From Glaciecola punicea ACAM 611 (GTDB lineage: Bacteria; Pseudomonadota; Gammaproteobacteria; Enterobacterales; Alteromonadaceae): a stretch of DNA of 64,000 bases. Under the pieces are notes generated by a model that saw only the letters and a program-made list of their open reading frames with translations, made no database searches and was not told the DNA's origin. Each line of letters opens with the position of its first letter. Position 1 is the first letter of the stretch. Position numbers and translations under genes: made by a program. Location: NCBI RefSeq assembly GCF_000252165.1, contig NZ_BAET01000007.1, positions 1 through 64,000 of the forward strand, in the 5' to 3' direction. Positions 57,086-64,000 of the stretch are shown piece by piece.

Positions 57086-58348
57086 ATGCCTATACAAATA
57101 CTTGCCGATAGTGCAATGCCTTACTGGCAGGAATTTTTTCTTGAAGTAGGAGAGGTCAAGACCTTCAAAGCTGGCGAACTATCAGCTGAAATTCTAGCCT
57201 TGCCTTCGTCTGCGCAACTAAGAGCATATTTGCCTTGTGTAGAATGCTTATTAGTGCGTTCTACCACACAGGTCAATCAAGCACTGCTTGCGTTAATGCC
57301 TAATCTACAGTTCGTGGCGACGGCCACGGCAGGCTACGATCATTTTGATATTGAGGCACTACATGCAGGAGATATTGCGTGGTATGCGGCCGGTGGATGC
57401 AACGCTCAAGCCGTCGCGCAATATGTGGTGTGCGCTGCGCTGCAATTAGCAGTTGATGATCGCTTTTTACTGAAGGACAAAAGAGTAGCAATAGTGGGTC
57501 ACGGTAATGTTGGTAGCCGTGTCGCTAATGCTTTGCATGCGCTTGGTGCGCAGGTGATTATTTATGATCCGCCTCAGCTAACTAAGGCGCAAAATACCAC
57601 AGACTTACGGATCAGTGGTTCTTTAAATTCACCTTGCTACGTTTCTTTTAGTGAGGTATTAAAAGCGGATGTTATCTGCATACATGCTCCGCTGAATAGT
57701 CACCCCGAGCATCCATCAAGACATTTGTTTGATGCTGATGCACTTAGCCAACTCACAGGCTCGCAATATTTGATAAATGCAGGAAGGGGCGAGATAATCG
57801 ACAATCAAGCTTTGCTTAGCTACTTTGAAAATGCAGTAAAATCTGAAAAAGTGAAGCTTAATGTGGTGCTTGATGTGTGGGAAAATGAACCTACAATAAC
57901 CACCGACCTAGTTGGCCATTTGCGCATAGCAAGTGCGCACATAGCAGGGCACACCCTAGAAGGCAAAGCAAACGGTACGTTCATGTTGTATCAACAGTTG
58001 TGCCATCGCTACAATATAGCGCAAAAGGTAAAACTTAGCGCAATGTTACCGCCTGATAACACGTCACTACCAAAGCATTTGCAAAATGAACTGCACTTAA
58101 ATGAGATGTTCGATGGTGAAAGCGCCCAGCGTTTACTCAAAAATATTTGCCATTTAGTCTATGATATACAAAATGATGATAGAGTTTTTCGTGCTCACAT
58201 GGCACAATTCAATACGTTTGCTAAATTACGGCAAGAATATCCAATTCGTAGAGAATTCAGTGCGTTAAGACTGAATGTCAAGAATACTAAAACCAGCCAA
58301 ATGCTGCGAGGAATTGGCTTTGTCATTTCCAACGACGGTACAACATGA
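57086..58348 (+). CDS. pdxB: Erythronate-4-phosphate dehydrogenase
   Basis: PdxB oxidises 4-phosphoerythronate in pyridoxal-phosphate synthesis. The protein is a D-2-hydroxyacid dehydrogenase: ILADSAMPYWQEFF start, TATAGYDHFDIEAL near residue 85, NAD motif VGHGNVGSRVANAL near 144, GRGEIIDNQALL (Arg) near 235 and catalytic H in IAGHTLEGKANGT near 293. At 420 residues it is longer than E. coli PdxB (378), with extra residues near 170-185 and at the C-terminus. ATG 57086 fits family starts better than GTG 57071. asd follows after 24 bases, where E. coli has the asd relative usg. Confidence 0.92.
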   Translation: MPIQILADSAMPYWQEFFLEVGEVKTFKAGELSAEILALPSSAQLRAYLPCVECLLVRSTTQVNQALLALMPNLQFVATATAGYDHFDIEALHAGDIAWYAAGGCNAQAVAQYVVCAALQLAVDDRFLLKDKRVAIVGHGNVGSRVANALHALGAQVIIYDPPQLTKAQNTTDLRISGSLNSPCYVSFSEVLKADVICIHAPLNSHPEHPSRHLFDADALSQLTGSQYLINAGRGEIIDNQALLSYFENAVKSEKVKLNVVLDVWENEPTITTDLVGHLRIASAHIAGHTLEGKANGTFMLYQQLCHRYNIAQKVKLSAMLPPDNTSLPKHLQNELHLNEMFDGESAQRLLKNICHLVYDIQNDDRVFRAHMAQFNTFAKLRQEYPIRREFSALRLNVKNTKTSQMLRGIGFVISNDGTT

Positions 58349-58372
58349 CACTTAATAAAACAGGATAAAAAC

Positions 58373-59389
58373 ATGTCTCAAGCTTTTAATGTTGCTATAC
58401 TCGGTGCAACAGGCCTAGTGGGCCAAGCAATAATGGATATACTGGCGCAGAGAAACTTTCCAGTAGATACTCTTTTTCCTTTAGCGAGCGAGCGTTCAGC
58501 TGGTGGCGAAGTAGAATTTAACGGCAAAACATTGACCGTCCTTAACGCTGATGAGTTTGATTGGTCACAGGTTCAAATTGCTTTTTTCTCAGCTGGCGGA
58601 TCTGTGTCTGCAAAATATGCTCCTATCGCAGCTGGAGCGGGTTGTGTGGTTATCGACAATACCTCTCACTTTAGATACGAGCCAGACATTCCTCTTGTAG
58701 TACCTGAAGTGAATGCCCATGCTATAGCCGACTTCAGAAACAGAAATATAATTGCCAATCCGAATTGTTCTACCATTCAGATGGTAGTGGCGTTAAAGCC
58801 AATTTATGATGCTGTGGGGATTGATCGCATAAACGTGTGTACCTATCAGTCAGTGTCGGGCGCGGGTAAAAGTGCCATGGAGGGTTTAGCCAGACAAACA
58901 GCTGAACTGCTAAACGCAAAGCCTGTCACTGGAGAAGAGTTTTCACGACAAATCGCGTTTAACGTAATCCCACAAATTGATGAATTTATGGATAATGATT
59001 ACACCAAAGAAGAAATGAAAATGGTATGGGAGACGCGTAAAATATTAGGTGATGACAATATTTTGGTAAACGCAACTGCGGTCCGAGTACCGGTTTTTTA
59101 TGGTCACGGGGAGGCGATACATATTGAAACCCAGCAGCAAATAGACGCTGAGCACGTTAAGTCTTTATTAGCGGATGCGCCGGGTGTCACTCTTTATACC
59201 GACACAGCCGCCTTTCCTACTCAAGTAAGCAGTGCTAGTGGCAACGATGGCGTGCATGTAGGCAGGGTAAGAGACGATATATCTCATTCACACGGCATAA
59301 ATATGTGGGTGGTGTCAGATAATATTCGAAAAGGTGCAGCCACTAACAGTATACAAATTGCTGAAGTATTAATAAGAGATTATTTGTAA
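58373..59389 (+). CDS. asd: Aspartate-semialdehyde dehydrogenase
   Basis: Asd makes aspartate semialdehyde for lysine, diaminopimelate, threonine and methionine. The 338-residue protein has the NADP motif ILGATGLVGQAIMDIL near residue 8, the catalytic Cys in NPNCSTIQMV near 131 and His in VPVFYGHGEAIHIE near 245. The presence of the Cys and His shows it is the active enzyme and not the E. coli Usg-type relative, though it sits in the usg position after pdxB. fimV follows, as in Pseudomonas (asd-fimV order). Confidence 0.93.
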   Translation: MSQAFNVAILGATGLVGQAIMDILAQRNFPVDTLFPLASERSAGGEVEFNGKTLTVLNADEFDWSQVQIAFFSAGGSVSAKYAPIAAGAGCVVIDNTSHFRYEPDIPLVVPEVNAHAIADFRNRNIIANPNCSTIQMVVALKPIYDAVGIDRINVCTYQSVSGAGKSAMEGLARQTAELLNAKPVTGEEFSRQIAFNVIPQIDEFMDNDYTKEEMKMVWETRKILGDDNILVNATAVRVPVFYGHGEAIHIETQQQIDAEHVKSLLADAPGVTLYTDTAAFPTQVSSASGNDGVHVGRVRDDISHSHGINMWVVSDNIRKGAATNSIQIAEVLIRDYL

Positions 59390-59452
59390 GTCAAGCAGTA
59401 ATTCGGTCGATAAACTTACGCTATACAACATTTTTAACGAGGTAATGGCAAT

Positions 59453-62152
59453 TTGATATACGCGGACAATATTCAAAGCTTAAGCAAAAAAAACGTCATT
59501 AACGTTCAAGTATATATACTTTGCTTTGTGTTTTTGTTTGCAATAGCAAATGCGTTTATCAGTGGTGCTAGTGCTCAAACTAATCAAGTGCAGGACTCTC
59601 AGATACAGGGAGACCAAGACAATACGCAAGTATACTCGGGTGTAGTCTTTGGCCCTGTAGGTCAAAACGATACTTTATGGCGAATTGCTAGCCGCTATAA
59701 GCAGGACTCTCCTTTTTCGGTCTTTCAGACTATGCTCGCCATATTCGAGCTAAATCAGCAGGCTTTTGAAAATGGTAACTTTAATACTATGGTCAATGGT
59801 GCCACTTTGCGTCTTCCCAGTGATCTCTACATTGCCCGAATTGATCCACAGCGCGCAAGAGCAAAAGCCACTTCTGACGATAGAGCATTAGGCCCAAGAT
59901 CCTCTGCTAACAGCAGACAAGCGCCTAGTACAGATGTTAAATCTGAAATCCTACCGCTCAATCAAGAGAATTTGTTTATAACATCATTGCAGTTACAATC
60001 TCAACTCGATGGTTTACGTCAGCAGCAGCAACGACAATTTGATCAACTCAAAAGGCAAGTTAGCACCTCTATCAGTGCGGTAGAATTACTGCTTGAGGAA
60101 AATAAGAAGCTAAGTAATCAGCTATTACAGTTAGATGAGAACAACCAAGCGTTGACGCAAAAAGTTGAATCAGAACTACAAAACCAAATAAACCAACAGC
60201 TTGAGCAATTAAGCCTATTAGCTACTCAAGTAACAGACGCAGAAAACAGAAGGATAGATCAGGAATCTGAGTCTATATTAAGCGTCCTTTCGTCACCGCT
60301 TGCGCTGATTATTATATTGTCTGTGGTGACACTGCTACTAATAGCTGGATTTGGCTTATTCTTGCTGCGAAAGCCCTCTCAAGCGGGCCAAAAAGGTGAT
60401 GCAAAACCGGCGCAAGGCATTGTCAATGAAGATTTAGTCATAGGTGAGATTGACGATGAACTAGACAAAGACTCAAAAGATTTGATGGCGACATCGTCCA
60501 AAGAAGATACTTTTCCAGAAGACGATATTTTGTCTGATGCCATGGAAGATGACGACGTTTTAAATGCACTTCCAGATGTCGATATGGAAGACGTGCTAAA
60601 TGACTTAGATGATCTGCTAGTACCGGATTCGCCATCACAAATATTTGACACTGAGTCTAAGAATGATAAAGGCAGTTCACAAGCTGTTCAGCTCGACAGC
60701 CAGAACTTTTTTGATGAGAATATTGAAAAATTGGGTCTGTCTGAGTCTCAAACGATTAGCCGTGATAACACGGCTAAAGATGCAGAAGACCCTAGCGACG
60801 AGCCTTACGCCTTACTTGGCTCCATCGGTGAGGATACTTTCGTTAGCAGGCGCCAGATCGATGACACGGTATCACAAGACTCAAATGAATCCTCAGATGA
60901 GTCATTGGATGTGAGTAATGCCGACAGTGACATGTTTGACACTGCACAAGAAAATGTTCAGGTCTCGAAACTTGCTGAAGAACTTTTAAATGATTTAGAA
61001 AATGATAATGATGACGGTCCTTTAAGCGGTGTCATCGACGATATTGATAAAACTACAGACAGCAACAGCAGCCTCAAAGAAAATCATATTAGTGATGAAA
61101 AAGCCAGCGTTTTAGCTCAGGCAAAATCAAACCCAACCCTCGATGCTAACGAGTTGCTAGACGACATCCCACGCTTTACCAGCGACATGTCATTCAACGA
61201 TGGTAAAGTTGAAGACTTTATTGAAGAAGTAGTGGAGCCAGTAATAGTCAGCAAAAATTCTGAACAGTCCATACAGACTGAACAAGAAGATACGTCTGCA
61301 TTATCTGAAATTAGAGACACTGATGATATCGGTTATAGTGGGATCAACAAGTCTGAAAATGAAAATGATAAATCTGATGCAAACAATCAAAAATCTATGG
61401 GTGCTAATCAAAACGATGAGGATGATCGCGACGATGGAACAGATGAAGGTCTATCCGCAGGATTTAAAGACCTACACAACTGGTTAGATGAAGGAGACAA
61501 TGAAACCTGCAAGACGATAGGTGAACGAAAGAATATTGAAGTTGATTTAGCCGCGATGGCGCTAGATGATGAGTTTTATTCGCTAGACGAACGAAGCTTA
61601 ACAGATGACGAGCTTGTTCAAGGTTTAGATGATGCCAACTTCGATAAAATGTTAGACGATTTAGCCAATGAGTCAGCGCAAGGTTCCGATAATAAAAACA
61701 CAAGCCGATTAAGAAATGATCCGCTATCTACAGCCATCTTAGATATAGATGCATTAGCAAATGATGAGTCTATTTACCCTAGATCCAAGGGCGCTGCTAG
61801 TGAACTAGCCACTAAAGAAAAGAGCGTTGACTTAGACCTATCAAGTAAAAGCTTTGTAGACGTAGATGACCTAATTGAAGAGAGTGATGCTGCGGCTTTA
61901 ATGAGTGATAGCGATAAAAGGCTGGATTTAAATAGCTCATTAGGCAGACTTAATACCAAGCAAAATGATGAATTTAATATACCTGATATAGGCATAGAGT
62001 CAGATCAGGCTAGTAACTTAGATTTGGCCCAAGTGTATATGGATATGGAAGACTTCGAAGCGGCGCAAGAACTATTAGATGAAGTAATTCGTTTGGGCAC
62101 TATGGATCAGCAAGAAGAAGCAAAAGCCTTACTAGTGAATCTTAACAAGTAA
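59453..62152 (+). CDS. fimV: FimV/HubP-type polar peptidoglycan-binding protein
   Basis: FimV/HubP proteins sit at the cell pole and recruit polar machinery (type IV pili, flagella, chromosome partition). The 899-residue protein has an N-terminal export/anchor sequence, a LysM-like region (GQNDTLWRIASRYK near 75), a coiled coil (about 175-275), one membrane helix (about 278-302), a long acidic Asp/Glu/Ser-rich cytoplasmic part, and the FimV C-terminal motif AQVYMDMEDFEAAQELLDEV near 860. TTG appears to be the start; GAGG lies 10 bases upstream and no other start before the signal sequence fits. truA, the usual next gene, is absent here. Confidence 0.88.
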   Translation: MIYADNIQSLSKKNVINVQVYILCFVFLFAIANAFISGASAQTNQVQDSQIQGDQDNTQVYSGVVFGPVGQNDTLWRIASRYKQDSPFSVFQTMLAIFELNQQAFENGNFNTMVNGATLRLPSDLYIARIDPQRARAKATSDDRALGPRSSANSRQAPSTDVKSEILPLNQENLFITSLQLQSQLDGLRQQQQRQFDQLKRQVSTSISAVELLLEENKKLSNQLLQLDENNQALTQKVESELQNQINQQLEQLSLLATQVTDAENRRIDQESESILSVLSSPLALIIILSVVTLLLIAGFGLFLLRKPSQAGQKGDAKPAQGIVNEDLVIGEIDDELDKDSKDLMATSSKEDTFPEDDILSDAMEDDDVLNALPDVDMEDVLNDLDDLLVPDSPSQIFDTESKNDKGSSQAVQLDSQNFFDENIEKLGLSESQTISRDNTAKDAEDPSDEPYALLGSIGEDTFVSRRQIDDTVSQDSNESSDESLDVSNADSDMFDTAQENVQVSKLAEELLNDLENDNDDGPLSGVIDDIDKTTDSNSSLKENHISDEKASVLAQAKSNPTLDANELLDDIPRFTSDMSFNDGKVEDFIEEVVEPVIVSKNSEQSIQTEQEDTSALSEIRDTDDIGYSGINKSENENDKSDANNQKSMGANQNDEDDRDDGTDEGLSAGFKDLHNWLDEGDNETCKTIGERKNIEVDLAAMALDDEFYSLDERSLTDDELVQGLDDANFDKMLDDLANESAQGSDNKNTSRLRNDPLSTAILDIDALANDESIYPRSKGAASELATKEKSVDLDLSSKSFVDVDDLIEESDAAALMSDSDKRLDLNSSLGRLNTKQNDEFNIPDIGIESDQASNLDLAQVYMDMEDFEAAQELLDEVIRLGTMDQQEEAKALLVNLNK

Positions 62153-62190
62153 GACTTTGTTGCTGATGAACCTATACTTTGTTTACCTAA

Positions 62191-62547
62191 TTAGGCATCT
62201 AAGGGCGTAGAAAATTCTTCTGACTCCTCAAAATCACCTGTCATTGACGATAACTTACCATCTACAAATTTTAAAATAAGTTCTTTACGCACGTCTTCAC
62301 CGCGTTTGCTCATTCCCCTTTTCATGTTGTAGATGTAGTACCAAGTGTCAGACGAAAAACTATCTTCGACTATTGCGTTGCCCAGAACAAACTCAACCTG
62401 TTCTTTGGTCATTTCAATTCGTAATCTATCAACGTCTTTTTGGTCAAGGAAATTGCCCTGTGGAACATCAATACGGAATATCCAGTCTGAACACGCCGTA
62501 GTGAACAAGGTGGTGACTAAGATGATGATAATGTAAGCTGATTTCAT
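62191..62547 (-). CDS. bamE: Outer membrane protein assembly factor BamE
   Basis: BamE is a lipoprotein of the BAM complex that inserts beta-barrel proteins. From ATG 62547 the 118-residue protein starts MKSAYIIIILVTTLF and has its lipobox before Cys19 (TTAC). The SmpA/OmlA domain contains RIDVPQGNFLDQKDVDRLRIEMTKEQVEFVLG and DTWYYIYNMKRG. This start is preferred over 62577 because AGG lies 7 bases upstream. recN is directly upstream on the same strand, as in E. coli. It converges on fimV with a 38-base gap. Confidence 0.94.
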   Translation of the reverse strand: MKSAYIIIILVTTLFTTACSDWIFRIDVPQGNFLDQKDVDRLRIEMTKEQVEFVLGNAIVEDSFSSDTWYYIYNMKRGMSKRGEDVRKELILKFVDGKLSSMTGDFEESEEFSTPLDA

Positions 62548-62635
62548 ATTATACCTATTATAAATTTGCGCAGGCATCCTACCCTACCTGCGTATGACCA
62601 TTCAAGCGGTAAATGGTTCGAATTTAAAATAGTCC

Positions 62636-64000
62636 TCACATTTTAAGCAAATCTTTCGCATTTGCAATGGCAGTATCGGTAAGTTCATCGCCTGCAAGCA
62701 ATCTAGCGATTTCGTTAATACGCTCTTCTTTGCTTAACTTAAGCAAGGTGGTTTCGGTTGTTTTACCGTCAGTTACTTTGCTGACAAATAGCTGGTTATG
62801 AGCTTGTGCTGCTACTTGTGGCAGATGAGTAACGCACATTACCTGCGCCTTTTCGCCTAAACGTCTTAGTAACCTTCCAACAAGTGACGCGGTCGGTCCA
62901 CTTATGCCTGTGTCTACTTCATCAAACACCATTGTGGGAATAAGAGTGTCTTTGGCACTGATAACCTGCAGCGCTAGTCCAATGCGCGACAGCTCACCGC
63001 CTGATACAACTTTATCCATGAGATCTGAAGCTTGACCCGGATTAACGGACAAGTATATTTGTACAATATCGTTGCCTAGGGCAGTTGGTGTTGGTTCAAG
63101 CTCCTGTTTTACTCTAACGTCAACGCTTGCGTGAGGCAGGTTCATTTCACGAATAGACTGTTGTATTTCAGTCGATAACAGCTTAGCCGCTTTAGTGCGA
63201 GAAGCAGAAAGTTTTTTACTGGCGGCTAAATAATGTTGATAGTTGGTCTGCACTTCATCTGTTAGCACCGTTAAGCTATCCTCTTGTGCCATCAATGATT
63301 GATATTCTTGTGCAAGCGCTAAATGTGTCTCGTAAAGTGCCTCTGGTCTTACCTGATGCTTTCTGGCTAAATCCATGGCGCTACTATATCTAGTTTCAAT
63401 ATAGGCAAGTTGTTCGGGATCTGCTTCAATTCGCTCTTGGTAATGCTCAAGTTCATTGCACGCATCTTCAGCTTGAATAAGTGCGTTTTGTAAACTCTCG
63501 ATTATACCGTTAACGCCCTCATCAAAATGAGCAACGTTGTTAAGTGATTTAATGCTCTTTTGTAGCAATGATAAAGCATTGGCGTCATCACTCGTTTTTA
63601 AGGTGTGAACTGCAAACTCAGTATTATCGATAAGCTCTTGGGTGTTACTTAACTTTTTAAAGTCGTTTTCAAGGGTAGCAAATTCATCTTCTGCAATACT
63701 AAATTCGTCCAGCTCTTTAACTTGATAGCTGAGCAGTTGACAACGATCGAGCCTTTGCTGTTGCTGCGCTTCTAGCTGCTTTAGCTGCTTATAGGTGTGA
63801 CTATAAGTTTTGTGGCTTTGTGCGACCTGAAGCAATATAGACGAATGCTGTGCATATTGGTCAAGCACCTTGCGCTGAAATTCAGGTTTTAAAAATTGAT
63901 AATGCGCATGCTGGGAGTGAATAAAAGCCAGTTTACTGCCAAGTGCTTTAAGCTGACTTAAATTAACCGGAATGCCGTTTACAAAAGCTTTTGAACGCCC
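62636..64000 (-). CDS. recN: DNA repair protein RecN, 3' part
   Basis: RecN is an SMC-like ATPase for double-strand break repair. The open frame runs to the window edge, adding GRSKAFVNGIPVNLSQLK and IHSQHAHYQFLKPEF upstream, which match E. coli RecN residues ~95-150. About 455 residues are visible. The long coiled coil (about half of it) is followed by the signature VSGGELSRIGLAL, Walker B PTMVFDEVDTGISGP and VTHLPQVAAQAHN. The Walker A and the promoter with its usual LexA boxes lie beyond base 64000. Confidence 0.97.
   Translation of the reverse strand, partial: GRSKAFVNGIPVNLSQLKALGSKLAFIHSQHAHYQFLKPEFQRKVLDQYAQHSSILLQVAQSHKTYSHTYKQLKQLEAQQQQRLDRCQLLSYQVKELDEFSIAEDEFATLENDFKKLSNTQELIDNTEFAVHTLKTSDDANALSLLQKSIKSLNNVAHFDEGVNGIIESLQNALIQAEDACNELEHYQERIEADPEQLAYIETRYSSAMDLARKHQVRPEALYETHLALAQEYQSLMAQEDSLTVLTDEVQTNYQHYLAASKKLSASRTKAAKLLSTEIQQSIREMNLPHASVDVRVKQELEPTPTALGNDIVQIYLSVNPGQASDLMDKVVSGGELSRIGLALQVISAKDTLIPTMVFDEVDTGISGPTASLVGRLLRRLGEKAQVMCVTHLPQVAAQAHNQLFVSKVTDGKTTETTLLKLSKEERINEIARLLAGDELTDTAIANAKDLLKM

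Overview
The window is a stretch of ordinary chromosome from a gammaproteobacterium, most likely an Alteromonadales member (Alteromonas, Glaciecola or Paraglaciecola type). This assignment rests on gene content and on protein similarity recalled from memory, not on a database search. Many blocks match E. coli gene order: rsxABCDGE-nth, yoaA-tsaB-slp-fadD-rnd-ycgL-ycgN, dsbB/fadR, smrB-prmB-aroC, epmC-yfcL-mnmC-fabB, pdxB-asd-fimV and recN-bamE. I see no prophage, insertion sequence, CRISPR array, integron or defence island. Base composition looks even throughout.

Layout. 0-8 kb: the tail of an outer-membrane receptor with an apparent frameshift, panE, an RluA-type pseudouridine synthase, an orphan Hpt protein, a two-domain M16 peptidase lipoprotein, gshA, an SLT-like lipoprotein and a 40-residue membrane protein behind an FNR-type promoter. 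8-14 kb: smrB (divergent), prmB-aroC-MFS-propeller protein, sodB. 14-17.5 kb: grxD, bfd, a histidine phosphatase, rnt and nth. 17.4-22.7 kb: the complete six-gene Rnf/Rsx electron-transport operon, read on the minus strand into nth. 22.7-24 kb: two identical tRNA-Asn genes and a gene-free AT-rich stretch with DnaA-box-like sites. 24-33 kb: MATE exporter-uvrB, queC/queE, an orphan binding protein, asnB and a DUF3025 protein. 33-49 kb: a NatAB-type ABC exporter, yoaA, tsaB, Slp lipoprotein, a hydrolase, fadD, rnd, ycgL, ycgN, dsbB, fadR and fadH. 49-64 kb: a retropepsin-like membrane protein, a thioesterase, epmC, an NAD-kinase-family protein, yfcL, a decayed lipoprotein gene, mnmC, fabB, an aldolase-family protein, pdxB, asd, fimV, bamE and the 3' three quarters of recN.

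Functional themes. Fatty-acid metabolism is spread over 16 kb: fadD, the regulator fadR with a candidate FadR half-site in its own promoter, fadH, a thioesterase and fabB. Translation and RNA modification recurs (RluA-like enzyme, prmB, queC/queE, tsaB, epmC, mnmC, smrB, rnt, rnd). Redox and Fe-S genes cluster (Rsx, nth, sodB, grxD, bfd with a candidate Fur box).

No complete undescribed system stands out. The best leads are small: the FNR-controlled DUF3149-like microprotein (7957-8168), a reading frame broken by four TAA codons (52070-52411), a decamer tandem array (16631-16690), a long perfect dyad (15143-15174), DnaA-like and LexA-like sites upstream of MATE-uvrB, and two candidate small proteins (33333-33470 and 50360-50449).
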